This document shows positions 20,701-30,751 of a stretch of 64,000 nucleotides of DNA, one piece after another (position 1 is the first letter of the stretch; every line of letters starts with the position of its first letter). The notes under the pieces were generated by a model. That model saw nothing but the letters and a program-made list of their open reading frames with translations. It was not told the DNA's origin and searched no databases. Source of the stretch: Tigriopus japonicus (lineage: Eukaryota > Arthropoda > Copepoda > Harpacticoida > Harpacticidae); NCBI GenBank assembly GCA_010645155.1, contig CM021317.1, positions 1,340,334-1,404,333 of the forward strand, given 5' to 3'. The position numbers and the translations under genes are program-made.

Positions 20701-22196
20701 GGACAAATCACAATTGGAATATCCTGAGCAATTACTCCATTGATATCCAAATTGGCGTAGAACAGCCCAACGTGACGTATAATTCTCCCATCAACACCTT
20801 TGACTTGATCAGGCAACTTGATAAGGGAGGTATAACGATCCAAACCAGACTTATGGAAAAGCGAGACACCCATGACGGAAACATCAGCACCTGTGTCTGC
20901 ACAAAATTCCACCTTCACTGGCTTCCCCTTTGACCCACGTGGTAAAACCAGTACTTCAACTCGATTGGATACATGACGTGATGTGTTTGAAGAGGCCGTA
21001 CACAACATCAAAGCACCAACATGAGCTTCTTTTGAAGAGACACTCTTTGTTTCCCTCGAATTCTTTGCATTAGACGTAGTTTTCGATCGACAAACTTTGT
21101 CCCAATGACCCACATTGTGGCAAGATCGGCATTGGCTACTCCTGGCAGGACACTTATCTTTCGGATGAGACGAAAGACCGCAGAAGGTGCAAGAAGTAGG
21201 CGGCTTTTGCTTAAATTTTGGAGTGTCTTTTGTCTTTCGGTAATTCGACTTTGCACGGACCGCATTAACTTGAGAAGAAGACGAAGAAGACATCTCTTTT
21301 GCTCCTTTGCGAGAAGTTTCGAGCTCAAGGATATAGTGACGTGCTTCCTCAAACGTCTTTGGATTTCGTTCCATCAACTTAGCCTTGTCTGACTCATTTT
21401 TAATTGCTTGAAGAAGAAGAGCTATCAAGAGATTATCCTCAGTGATGTGAGCAACATCGGCGAATTCGGCCAAATCGCGAATTACATTGCAAAGGCCGGT
21501 ATAATCTTGCCCATCCTCCTGTCTTACTTGCAATAAATCTCGCATATCTAAATGGATGTTTCGGAGACTCCTCAAGTGATCCTTTATGATACCAAGAATT
21601 TCGTCAATTTCCCGGCCAGTATCCTGCTTAATTCCCAGGGAATGTTGAATGATTTGGAGAAATCCCGGGCTACAACATTCCCAAAATAAGGATACTTGAG
21701 TAGCTTGATCTCGCTTCGACAAAGAAATTAAAGTGGCGTAATTTCTCCACAAAGGACACCATTGGATAAATGAACGTAAATTGGTGTCCTCCTCCAATAC
21801 AGGGGGTCTCTTGATATTAAGTTTTGGAAGATCAGAGGAAGATCGGCTCCTTGGAACTGGAGTATCATTCGCAGAAACTTGAGTTGCTCGTTCAAAATCT
21901 TGACGAAAACCCCTAACTTTGAGGTGAGTTTTGTCGAACAAATCCTCATATGCCTCCAAATCCCGATCACAATCGTGATCATCGGCTGAAGAATGACATA
22001 CAACGGCCATCTCGGCATCACGATATAAATTCAATCTGGTCTCCCATGTCCGAATTTTCGATTCAACGAAGAAGGGGTCATCGCCTTGAACGTACGAGTT
22101 GATCGCGTCTAATGTCGCACGACTGGCTCTAGTGACGAGACCTTTGTAACCCTTTCGGGATGCCTTCAGTTCAAGAACTTGTTCCCGATTTGCCAT
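17709..22196 (-). CDS. Ty3/gypsy Gag-Pol polyprotein, intact (1495 aa)
   Basis: One continuous frame encodes all parts of a gypsy element, without the usual gag/pol frameshift. Gag is followed by two zinc knuckles at residues 335-369 (CTFCG...C and CRSCHNVGHWDKVC). The aspartic protease has CADTGAD (D434). The reverse transcriptase has VVDD with D765/D766 and an unusual SPMGFVSTGDSFSYRGD segment after motif B. RNase H has TDAS (D912) and DALSRFP. The integrase has an HHCC finger at about 1136-1175 and a core with D1200, D1254 and E1290 (35 residues between the last two). All catalytic residues I can place are present. It would form capsid, process the polyprotein, copy RNA and integrate. No envelope gene. 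It could mobilise the related RT-less element at 14076 in trans (inference). Confidence 0.93.
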   Translation of the reverse strand: MANREQVLELKASRKGYKGLVTRASRATLDAINSYVQGDDPFFVESKIRTWETRLNLYRDAEMAVVCHSSADDHDCDRDLEAYEDLFDKTHLKVRGFRQDFERATQVSANDTPVPRSRSSSDLPKLNIKRPPVLEEDTNLRSFIQWCPLWRNYATLISLSKRDQATQVSLFWECCSPGFLQIIQHSLGIKQDTGREIDEILGIIKDHLRSLRNIHLDMRDLLQVRQEDGQDYTGLCNVIRDLAEFADVAHITEDNLLIALLLQAIKNESDKAKLMERNPKTFEEARHYILELETSRKGAKEMSSSSSSQVNAVRAKSNYRKTKDTPKFKQKPPTSCTFCGLSSHPKDKCPARSSQCRSCHNVGHWDKVCRSKTTSNAKNSRETKSVSSKEAHVGALMLCTASSNTSRHVSNRVEVLVLPRGSKGKPVKVEFCADTGADVSVMGVSLFHKSGLDRYTSLIKLPDQVKGVDGRIIRHVGLFYANLDINGVIAQDIPIVICPDLNGAFLSLKACKALTIIGKKFPRPDSVVASLVVPKPGREPESCFPSVWTDMETWISMLPKVITPEVLQSVDSKLKSVFSQVFGSGTLRPMTGPIVGDPMRIHLKDDAKPFAIQVARPVPFAQRDELQRILEDLQNQAIICPVGDVVTEWCHPIVLVAKSGGGIRLCVDLTRLNSEVKRSIHPTKTPAQAISGFKPNQKFFAKLDLVKGYWQMPLAKESQPLTTFLTPFGKFMFLRSPMGFVSTGDSFSYRGDVAMAGIDVHKVVDDMACGAETLPDLVRQVSKVLERCCTYGLTVNSEKSVLAASSIDFVGYKISHGSIQADSNKVEAIQGFSIPSNLTDLRSFLGLANQLGKFLPNLASLTSPLRGLLKSKNNFLWLPEHSVAFEEIKKSLLSPAILAMFDPSLDIILLTDASRHGLGFALMQLEGEKPKLIECGSRYLKDCETRYAMVELESLAIYWAIRKCHLYLASVNFRVITDHKPLVTIFNRQPLPEIENPRVLNYRTRLQGYQFIVEWKQGINHAIPDALSRFPVSNPSTDPESLDDPEIPTNLVVGRVEAEYPDLLLDELIKTAQEDPSYSLLKQAILSDSVKDAKSGYISLFKRIASELSIEGDLVLRGTRVVIPSQAVKDILKRLHSSHQGVEKTKRRAREIVYWPGFSSDIANVVAACSKCMLYRPSHQPEPLIQENLPSRPFQVVTADLFSFQKSEYLVYSDRLSGYPLIVKYPSSPTSSSLIRDFSRIFSMFGIPNVLRTDNGPQFSSRLFTQFLKRWGVSWNSSSPYYPQSNGHAEVMVKSIKYILAKTGGDLTSEEFTEAMLELRNTPLSDGLSPAHRVFGRQLRSRIPTIEQNYQRITPADSDDAASKRNKIDESRKKHYDQKSRPLVAIPIGSKVFVQCPQSRRWDTEATVLKCFERRYLLLFDSGHKSWRNRRFLRRSFNNQNASLSSPNLSPINGTPQESIAGEEQSSVTQESKTSVKPLPRRSTRQKRTPDYYSY

Positions 22197-22602
22197 ACTA
22201 TTCCGTTCAAATATAACTATTAGAGGAATGTAAACGTATACTCATCCACAATCAAATGGCAGTGAATAATCAGGGAACCACGGGCCACGACCACGACGGA
22301 ATAATCGTAAGCTTGCACACGGGTATAATTGGGAGTCATAACCATATCGATGATTTCATATCCACCAGATTCAATCCATCCACAAGTACGAAACCAAATC
22401 GCAACCCAGATATCGAGGAAATATCAAAACACCACGGCAAATCCACAAGGTATCACGGGGAATCCACGGAAAATATCAAATCAAATCCAAGACGGAAGAA
22501 TACATTCGACCAAAATGTCGACCGACGGAGAAATCCAACCAATTGGAATCCACGGGGAATTTCACAATTGCATGTCGGTTACCTCCACGGGCAAATTGGC
22601 AA

Positions 22603-22614
22603 CCGACTGCGCCA
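22603..22614 (-). promoter_or_regulatory. Primer-binding site, tRNA-Ser type
   Basis: On the minus strand TGGCGCAGTCGG, identical to 14225-14236. A short leader motif GGAATAATCGTAAG beside it is repeated at about 22299-22312. Confidence 0.7.
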
Positions 22615-22680
22615 CGGAATAATCGTAAGACCGAGTAAAGTATAACTTTGGATTTAATTCTGATAAGTGGATAATATATC

Positions 22681-22802
22681 GAGAGGTCTTATCGAGAAGA
22701 GGTGAAAGAAGAGAATGACGTGGAGAATCGAAGGAAGAGAACAAAGGGCATTATCGGAAAGATATATGCATCCTGCGCAACCTATGTCATACAATCACTC
22801 CA
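22681..22802 (-). repeat. 5' LTR (shared segment) of the intact gypsy
   Basis: On the minus strand it begins TGGAGTGATTGTATGACATA and ends GACCTCTC. The true LTR may run on to 22615, next to the primer site. Confidence 0.8.
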
Positions 22803-23094
22803 CTCAAGGACATCAGTTGGTGTGTTGGCTACTCAGTGCCATGGTATAAAAGCCTATCACGACTTCTTCAGTGGATCATTCCCCGTCAATGAGACGGGGA
22901 CTTCAGACGTGCAAGTAATTGTACGTCTGAGATATATTTGTAAAGGCATGATTCGTTCATAGGGCAATAAAGTGATTGGTAGGGTAATAAAATGATTTGT
23001 AGGGTAATAAAGTAAGTTGTAGGTAAATAATATTTTGGACCTGACCTCTTTGGGCTTGGAGGAAGTCTCATAAAAGGAGAAGGCGGTCAATAAA

Positions 23095-23194
23095 ACCTGT
23101 TTCTATGTCGTCACTCAGCATTTTCATCATCCCGAGAAATACACGTTTTCCACTCTCTACTTTTCTCGTCGTCTACTCGTTCACGATCATGCGA
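23095..23194 (+). repeat. 3' LTR of the RT-less gypsy, second part
   Basis: Starts ACCTGTTTCTATGTCGTCAC and ends GATCATGCGA, matching 14125-14224 with about one substitution. It is followed by unrelated AATGGCGTTAGG rather than the primer site. Confidence 0.85.
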
Positions 23195-25179
23195 ATGGCG
23201 TTAGGAGTAAATTATGGCTTTTGACTCGAATTATTCAGGGCTCGAAAATTTGATATTGAAGCCAAATACGAATGCAAAAGTATCAACTACTGAAAGAGTT
23301 CAATCTGATTTTCAGTTTGTTCAATCATTTTTGCGCGCGTTAATTATTTGTGACTGCCAATTCACGTAAAACTGTACATTTGTCACTTCTGCGAAAAATC
23401 TCTTCGTTTATAGAGAATATCCAAAAAGTGACCCTGTTATTGAAGACTTCAGGCCTGGGGTGCCATCAAGATCAATGGCATTGGTGGCAGTCCTAAAAGA
23501 TTGAACAGATTGAAATCAAATTAAATCCATCACTAGTTTCAACTTGAGGCAAACTTTAATGACTCAGTGAAAAGTTTTAACTCCAAGATAACTCGGAGTG
23601 CACTTTCCAATGTGCTGCCATCAAACTGCGGTCAGATATATTTATCATTATTCAATGTAAGGATTGTAAAAGCCCATAAAGTTGTCGTCTGCTTGCCTAT
23701 ACGACTGAAATATTTGGCACTATTTTAGCCACATAAAATAATTGTTGTACTCAAAACCAGTTTTTGCACAAATGGAACAGGTTTCTGGCGGAAATCTCGG
23801 GAAAATGCATCAAAATTGCCAAAAAAATGAAAATTGCACAAAACTTGAAAAATTGCAAAAAATGGAAATAAACGGGAAAATTGCAAAAGTTGCATTTACT
23901 AGAGAATGACATCCCTAGAAATAACCATGGTGGGCAAAACAAGATGCGCGACCTAGACTTCTTGACTGGGATTGTTGCGGAGATCGAGGCAGAGACGGCT
24001 TGGCCACACTTCCAGTGAGGGAGACTCCCAGCAGACACGGCTTGGCCACACTTCCAGTGAGGGAGACTCCCAACCCTACGAGGGACCCTTGCGGCGCCCT
24101 ACGAGGGACCCTTGCGGCGCAACTCTGAAGTTGAAACCGAAAAACAGGTATTGCGCGCATGCTCAACCAAGCCCACTGGGCTCAAATCGACCAAGTCCAT
24201 CTCGGTTTCAAATTTGAAAGTAATCATCAATAGATGGCGGTGTTGACCATCAAAGACGCTTCTGGTTGGAATTTGCTTCTCTACCGGGATAAATGTCAAC
24301 CAACATGAGAATCGGAGTTTCCTAATGAATCATTGAAGTTGCCGTATTGGTGCCATGAGAGACAGGTTCAAAGTTGCATTTTCAAATAGAATCTTAGATA
24401 TCGGAGAACTTCACTTGGCAATGAATTTATAAATGGTGCGTCAACATCACAATTTTTTGGGTGGTTAATTTGTCCAAGTTGCTAAACTGTTTTTTAAACG
24501 GCAACCCTGTCCATGGAGCAACCGAGGAATAAAGGGTGGCCACTTGATAGGAATGTTGAACAAATTTCCGGGATTGAACATCGTGGATGGAAACAAAAAG
24601 CCCAGCCATTAATTAAGGACTTCAAATGATATATTGCTTTAAAACACACAGGACAATGTTCTTTTGCTTTTGAAAAGATACAGCTAGTTCAATATAATGA
24701 TATGAAATGTGTATTTTTTCAAAACTTTACACTTCAGTCACAATGCATGCAAGATCACATCTCAAGTTCATAGATATCCCCAGATGCGACATACTACCAG
24801 GTCTTAAAAGACTACTTTTTGCTGAAGACACAGAATGTGGGGAAACTTGTTGAATTTCCACTTTTCCAGTTTTCAGCTAAGTATGTCCAAATCTACTTTC
24901 TCCACACATGAAAACTTTGTTTGTATTGGGATAAATTACATGTTGCAGACATATAAACAAATTCCAAATTTGAGTTCTGATATTTCGTAGGGGTTTTAAT
25001 TGCTTATTTATGCAATAAACACAATTGCTCTCAGTTTGTCATATCTATGTATGTCTGTGCTAGAGTTCTGATTCACTGAGTTTGAAAAAAAACGACTAAG
25101 TCCATCTCGGTACCGAATTTCAAATATCCGTCAATAGATGGACCTTCAAGGTTCGGAATCTAGGCGCTTCGCGCCTATA
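23195..25179. other. No gene; repeats at 23995-24119 and a shared ~75-bp motif
   Basis: AT-rich. AGTCCATCTCGG...TTTCAAAT...TCAATAGATGG occurs near 24195-24237 and again near 25097-25141, followed each time by similar sequence (GACGCTTC or GGCGCTTCG). This is a dispersed or direct repeat. The region 23750-23920 is rich in AAAATTGCAAAA motifs and ends CATCCCTA, possibly a decayed hAT end. Confidence 0.4.
23995..24119. repeat. Two adjacent tandem duplications (42-bp and 23-bp periods)
   Basis: A 36-bp block (ACGGCTTGGCCACACTTCCA...) occurs at 23995-24030 and 24037-24072. Immediately after, a 23-bp unit starting CCCTACGAGGGACCCTTGCG occurs at 24074-24096 and 24097-24119. Copies are identical. 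Locally GC-rich. Confidence 0.9.
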
Positions 25180-25650
25180 TCTATGATCGAGGCCCGTCCC
25201 ACCACCAGCATGAGGACCCTCGCCAAGGAGCACAACGTCAGTAGGGTCCACTGTTCATATTTTCTCCGACGACAAGCTCTGGGCTGTGGATCAGGCGAGT
25301 AACCGCCAGAATGATCGTTTCAGGGCCTATCAAGTCGAGGATGTCCCCCCACATCAACACCACCAAGCATCCGGCTTCTGCCATGATGTTAGGCGTTGTG
25401 GTCTCAGACGGGAAGACAGGGGGTCAAGATCGGGACTGTGGAGTACTTGGATGTCATGAAGACTGTTGTCAAGCCTTTGATTGACGCCAACTACTCGGGA
25501 GGGGGCTTTGTCTTCCAGCAGGACTCCGCCCCCAGCCACAAGTCCAAAACCACTCAAAAGTGGTGCGCCGACAATCTGGCAAGGTTCTGGCCGTGGACAT
25601 TGTGGCCACCCTCCAGTATAGACCTTAATCCTTTGGATTATGGGGTTTGA
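25180..25650 (+). pseudogene. mariner/Tc1-type transposase, mostly catalytic half
   Basis: Frames shift several times. They give an HTH scrap (ARPTTSMRTLAKEHNVSRV), then a jump to the catalytic start (FSDDKLWAVDQASNRQNDRF), then MMLGVVVSDGK, FVFQQDSAPSHKSKTTQKWC and WPPSSIDLNPLDYGV. The D of FSDD, the QQD and the final D of NPLD are the DDD catalytic positions, all recognisable. Part of the N-terminal half was deleted, and no terminal repeats are visible. It stops directly before a 5'-truncated LINE at 25656. Confidence 0.8.
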
Positions 25651-27085
25651 GTAGAAGGCCTGTGCTAATGATCACAGATCTATCTCAAGCCGATTATAAA
25701 GGAATCGAAGAAGAAATTCAGCAATACGACTGGATCAGCCTACTCCAATATCTTTCAGTTGATGATGGATGGAATGCCTTCAGAGAATTGTCTTACATTG
25801 CATGAGAAAATACATTCCGGTGAAGAGGAGACGTAGTACTAACAAACCAGTATGGTTGACGCCAAAGTTGCGTTTATTGATACGAAAAAAGCAACGCCAA
25901 TGGAAGAAATTCCAGGAAACAAGCACTGATCATCATAAACCCACCTTTGAAAATCTAAACCGTGAAGTGAAGCAACAAGTAGGAGAAGCTAAGGTCAAAT
26001 TTGAGGAGAGCCTGGCCCGTGAGCAAAATTTACGCTCAATTTATGGGTATGTCAGAGGTATGAAGGCAGGGAAGCAACGCATTGGTCCATTAAAAGATCG
26101 TGATGACAATCTGAAATATGACGATTACGCTATGGCTAGAATACTTGCAGATCACTTCTCATCAGAGTTTTCTCCAACCCAAGCTCCACCACCAACGTAC
26201 AACTCTTTTACTAAACGCCCCAAGAGCAAACTGAACTTCGTTTTCATTAGTGTCGACAAAGTGTCAAGAAAACTTAATAACCTTAAGATGTCAATGTGTT
26301 GTGTGGCCCAGACGGCATTGGCAATAACATTCTCAAGCGTATGAAACATGTCGTTGCTCTTCCCCTAGCAGTTCTGTTCAACAAGTCACTTGTCACCGGT
26401 GAAATTCCCAAAGATTGGAAAAGAGCGAACATTACCCCTATATCAAAGGGTGGGGATGCCAGCCTTTGTGGAAACTATAGGCCGATTTCACTCACATCGT
26501 TGCCTTGCAAAGTCATGGAAAGTATCTTAAAGACAGTCTTATGTTGCACCTCCAGGAAGAAAAAAATCTGGATTATGACCAACACGGGTTCATGGCAGAA
26601 AGATCGACAGTGACCAAACTTTTGGAACACATAGACTTTGTCACAAAAGCTATTGACCAAGGCAAAGCTGTAGATACTGTATATTTGGACTTTTCCAAAG
26701 CGTTCGATCGCGTTCCTCATTGGAGGATTCAAGAAGTTTTGGAGAGTGCTGTAATCGGTGGATATTTGGCTCAATGGCTTGCGTCATGGGTGTCAAAAAG
26801 AGAGCAACGTGTTGTCCTCAATGGATTTCAATCAGAATGGAACCCAGTGTATTCGGGAGTACTACTAGGAAGTGTGTTGGGGCCCATGGTATTTTTGATC
26901 TTCATCAACGAGATGAAGGTTTCCCAGCCGACGCGGTTGCTGAAATTCGCAGACGATACGAAAGTGTTTCGTGTTATCGAAGATGGCCATCATTCCAGTG
27001 CCCTTCAGGAAGATTTGTCCTCTCCATCTGCTTGGGCTGAAGCAAACGGTATGATGTTCAATGGATCAAAGAGCAGAGTTATAAG

Positions 27086-28580
27086 TAGGGACGGGCAAAT
27101 ATGGTAAAAAGATTTTTGGTAACATAAACCCATTTTTCCGCACTTTTGCACTTTTCACCTTTATTTGCACTTTTTATTTACGTTTTTGGCCAAAATTGAC
27201 AAATTGTTAAGAAAATGTAGTGGCTTTTGAAAGAATTTTTAGTTTCAAGATCAAATTTTGAACTAGTCGAAAAAGCTTGCATTTGCAATCAACCATTCTT
27301 AGCACCTTGAAGAAATATGTGCATTTCAGACGCAAACCTCACACTTTATTCACCATCTTGCTTTAACTATAACATCCTGTTTACTAAACTAAAGATTAGA
27401 CAAAAGAATCTCATTGCATGCAACCAACAAATAGCAAACCTAAAGAAACTCATGTTATGGTAATGGTAGGATCTACAAACAATATAGATTGCAGAATTAG
27501 GTTTACTGCCTACAAAGATTGCTATATCTAAAAAAGGCCGTTATAAACTTAAAAATCATCAAGCTAAGGATACATCAATGTAGCAGTACACATTGTTTAA
27601 TTGACTCGAAGATATTACTTTTAAGTTCCAAAAGTATTTCCGCTCCATCCAGACCATCGGAAAATTCAAAAGTGCCATTAATAATTTGATAAAGACTGTT
27701 CCCCTATAGCATGTGATTCCTATGGCCCTAGATCTGGCACTTTTCCATAGTGCTAGTGATTACCCTTTCTACATGAACGTGATATTGGTGCCAAACAGAA
27801 CCGAGTTATAATGATGAATTGACAAAAGTGCATTAGCACTTAATTAGAAATAAATACAAATTTGAGAATAGTTTTGATGTGATGAGACAATGAATGCCAC
27901 ATTTGAAATTGAGTTCTGGTAATTAGGCCATGGGTCAAATATTGAAGTAATGCCACTAAAAACATGCTTAAAACACATTTATGACTATTTTCTTTGATCT
28001 AATTGTTAGGCACACGTGGGTATTTTTCTGTTCAATTTTGAATGTCTATTTTTGAAGAACAAAATTGGAGTGATGGAAAGCCATATAAAACAATTGCTAA
28101 ATATATTTCGACAATATTTTAGGTACATATATCCACGAGACTACCTTAGGAATGAAAAATTCAGAAGAATGTTGACTAGAGTATTTTTCATGACTCTACA
28201 TCCTTTTTGCTAGTGAACTTGTTAATAGAACTCCATTACTTGTGCGGCATTGTCTCTTCACCTCAAACTGGTCTCAAATGTCTTTAGAACTTGTAAATGA
28301 CTTCTCATGCTCAATAAGGAGCCGTGGGTACTCCATGAATGACGTTTTAAGTCCAAATGCAAGTTATTTGCTCTTTTTAACATTTATTTGCACTTTTTTG
28401 ACATTTATTTGCTCTTTTTTGACACTTATTTGCTCTTTTTTCGACATCTATTTGCTCTTTTTTGACATTTATTTGCACTTTCAACATTTTCTGCACTTTA
28501 TTTTGCACTTTTGGGCACATTTTTTTGCAACTTTTGGTAACTAAAAGGGTAAGATTATTTGCACTTTCTGCCCGTCCCTA
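27086..28580. mobile_element. Non-autonomous hAT element (1495 bp) in the LINE RT
   Basis: Ends TAGGGACGGGCAAAT and GCCCGTCCCTA are inverted repeats. A perfect 8-bp target duplication GTTATAAG lies at 27078-27085 and 28581-28588. Removing the element plus one copy restores the LINE frame across the junction. There is no transposase. The subterminal regions are dense in TTTGCACTTTT motifs on both sides, resembling the subterminal binding sites of hAT transposases (inference). Confidence 0.92.
28364..28500. repeat. ~22-bp tandem repeats at the hAT right end
   Basis: Six or so units of TTATTTGC(T/A)CTTTTTTGACA in a row. A looser form lies near the left end (27140-27180). Confidence 0.85.
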
Positions 28581-29289
28581 GTTATAAGATTCGGAAAATG
28601 CGCTCAAGCTGCTCAACCAGATTACTTCGTTGATGGCGTTTTGATTGAACAAGCAGAGGTCTACAAGGATCTAGGAGTTTTGATCGACAAGCATCTGAAA
28701 TTTACTACGCATACTGCCACTGCAAGTGCTAAATCAAACAGAGTTTTGGGCATTATGAAGAGAAATTTAACGACCAGACACCCGCACGTCCTCCTCAATC
28801 TCTACAAAGCTTATGTACGGCCGATTCTAGAATATGCCACGCCAATTTGTTCACCATCATTTAAAGGAGACATCCCTATCCATGAAAGTATAGTACAACG
28901 CCGTTTCACAAGATTTTTGCCCGGAGCTCAGGGCTTGGAATATGGGGAAAGATTAAAAAATTGGGCTTGAATCTCTCGTGGACAGGCGTAAAAAAATTGA
29001 TTTGGTGTTGACACACAAGCTCTTGCAGGAGCAGGGAAGACCGGCGGGCACTGGTGTATTGGATCTCTTCCGTTTGGTGAGCGAAATGGTTCCAAGAACA
29101 AGTCGTTCTTCTGCCACCCAATGTTTGTGGCGAGAAAAATGGCGATGTCGAGCTAGAAAGCACTTCTTCAGCACTAGAGTTGTTCCAATTTGGAACACAC
29201 TGCCACTTACATTGCGTTGCGCCAGATCAGTGGAAGATTTTAAGAAACGACTGTCTTCTTTCCTCAAAACCAATCCTAATCCTCTCTAA

Positions 29290-29784
29290 TTTTGTGACCA
29301 TTAAAATAATTGTCAAAGTATGTGAGTCCAATTTTGCCAGGTTGGGACCACGGAACGGTGGGTCATTTTATTCTTGCCATATCTGACCTGATTTTACCTC
29401 CTTCACTATAATCCTATACTCATTATACACCTCTAGGTGTTCTGAGTGGACTTTTCAACAAACAATAAACCATAACCCCCACCGAAATAGAGCCTCTCTG
29501 AAGGCTGCCGTGAGGACTTCCTCAAGAGGACATGTAGGGCCTTTAGGCCTAGGATCGAGGACATGTTGGCCGCCATAGGTGGACATTTTGAAAAATAAAG
29601 GGCCTATGGCAGGTCAATTCACTCTAAACATTTTATTTCCATTATTTATCTAATGTAATCCACTCAAGACATATGACATGTATATAGAGTTTAGGATGAA
29701 ACATTAAATGGAGAAGTAAAAATATGAAGATTATTAGTAAAAGAAATATAAATATGAATAAAATATGGAAAAATGCGGGTCCAT
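29290..29784. other. Probable LINE 3' UTR, then featureless sequence
   Basis: No ORF. AAAATAAAGGGCC near 29595 may be the end of the plus-strand LINE. No clear poly(A) or target duplication. Confidence 0.35.
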
Positions 29785-30087
29785 TCACCAACTTGATAGG
29801 CGAGACTTGAACTCCACCAATGTCTGCGAAGATCGACAACTCAATGTTAATTGGTTCCAGTGATCGATAACACGCACAAAGAAGAAATTTGCCCTCGCCG
29901 ATTGTTTGGCCAAGGGTTTCCAGAGCAGGTTCAAATCACTAGATCTTAGGCAAAGTCCGGCGGCACACTTTGTATTTGCAAAGGAGAAATATTGCTCATA
30001 GTCTTCTTTTTGTGGAATCAGTTCATGAATATATTTGAACAAAAGAACAAGATTACACTTTTTTCTTCGCGTTTCCAAGTCATCCAA
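29785..30087 (-). pseudogene. LINE ORF2 C-terminal fragment
   Basis: A single minus-strand frame (MDDLETRRKKCNLVLLFKYIHE... to WNQLTLSCRSSQTLVEFKSRL) matches in pattern the last 100 residues of the LINE ending at 29289 (RRKKIDLVL...WNTLPLTLRCARSVEDFKKRL). A typical 5'-truncated end, opposite in orientation. Confidence 0.75.
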
Positions 30088-30751
30088 GTCTATGGTTTGA
30101 ATGCGATGGGGATGTGAATACTTGTGACCCTACCTTGCAACCTCCCGTGAAAAAACTTGCTCAAGCCGAGATTTCACATCACTGAGATTTTGCTCTCAAT
30201 CACCCGATCAAGTGGATTAATTGACCCCTGTTTAAACTCCACACTAGTTGAAATTAGCTTTTTGCATATCGGGTAAATACCTTAGACACATTTCTAGCAG
30301 ACTTGAGGATTTTCAATGACCAAACTGCCCTATCAAATGAGCGAAATAGTTTAGATGTGTTTCTTAGAAGAAAAGGTTCCTTTAATCATGAACTTCGGCT
30401 TCATTAGTTTGCCTTGGCACAATGCAAATACTCATTATCAAACATCCAAATCAATGTTCATAGCCAGAGCATGGGGGATTTTGGGCACTATTCACAGGCA
30501 AGTTTGGCTCAAAAAGGTTCTTTAGAGCCATAGAATCAAAGCAATAATCATGGCAACTTAAAGCACAGCTTTTCCTACCCACGGCACTTGGGTTCTAGGT
30601 GAGATGACACACAGTTTAAAGCTTATTCTCCTCTTGGCTGTTGTAACTTTCTTTGCCGTTGTTTACAGTTAGGCCTAAGTTGGCTGGAAAGGTTTGGTGA
30701 ATGCAAAAGGTGACCATTCCTTGCTGGAGGGTTCTTCAATTGACTAATCAC
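30088..30751. other. No recognisable feature
   Basis: AT-rich sequence without ORFs or paired repeats that I can recognise. Confidence 0.4.

Larger units (their letters stand above)
17527..22802 (-). mobile_element. Full-length Ty3/gypsy element, apparently intact
   Basis: Minus-strand element of about 5.3 kb. Short LTRs of ~120 bp (22681-22802 and 17527-17646) differ by one substitution and a 2-bp indel, suggesting recent insertion. It has a tRNA-Ser primer site at 22603-22614, one uninterrupted gag-pol ORF and a polypurine tract (CTCAAGGGGAGTTGG) next to 17646. No clear target duplication flanks it, and the primer site lies about 66 bp inside the repeated LTR segment. That suggests the 3' LTR copy is truncated. 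Confidence 0.85.
17217..23094. repeat. 0.6-kb dispersed repeat, copy 2, split by a gypsy element
   Basis: 17217-17526 matches the first half of 11162-11766 and 22803-23094 the second half. Joining GTTCAC on the left and CTCAAG on the right restores the copy-1 sequence. The repeat itself lies inside the LTR site CGTATA/ACCTG. The order of events was: RT-less gypsy, then this repeat, then the intact gypsy. Confidence 0.8.
14076..23194 (+). mobile_element. Ty3/gypsy element lacking RT, with split 3' LTR
   Basis: This retrotransposon has a 149-bp 5' LTR (14076-14224), a tRNA-Ser-type primer site, one 833-codon ORF and a polypurine tract just before 17168. The 3' LTR is in two pieces: 17168-17216 and 23095-23194. 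The 5.9 kb between them is the 0.6-kb repeat carrying the full-length gypsy. Excluding those insertions the element is about 3.2 kb. RT, RNase H and the integrase zinc finger are absent, so it is non-autonomous. Flanking target duplications are not clear. Confidence 0.85.
25656..29289 (+). pseudogene. LINE ORF2 (RT and C-terminus), split by a hAT
   Basis: 5'-truncated non-LTR element. Frames give the pre-RT linker (YDWISLLQYLSVDDGWNAF; RKYIPVKRRRSTNKPVWL), RT motifs NYRPISLTSL, DQHGFMAERST, TVYLDFSKAFDRV (motif A), LGSVLGPMVFLIFIN (motif B, with PQG lost) and FADDTKVF (motif C). After the hAT at 27086-28580 it continues with AEVYKDLGVLIDKHLKF, YVRPILEYATPIC and WNTLPLTLRCARSVEDFKK. At least three frameshifts (near 26300, 26520 and 28965) inactivate it. 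The pattern fits the Jockey/CR1 superfamily; exact clade unresolved. A 3' untranslated region probably follows to about 29640. Confidence 0.9.

Noticed and set aside
28364..28500. CRISPR-like regular repeats
   Set aside because: Head-to-tail ~22-bp degenerate units without unique spacers, inside a hAT element in eukaryotic DNA.
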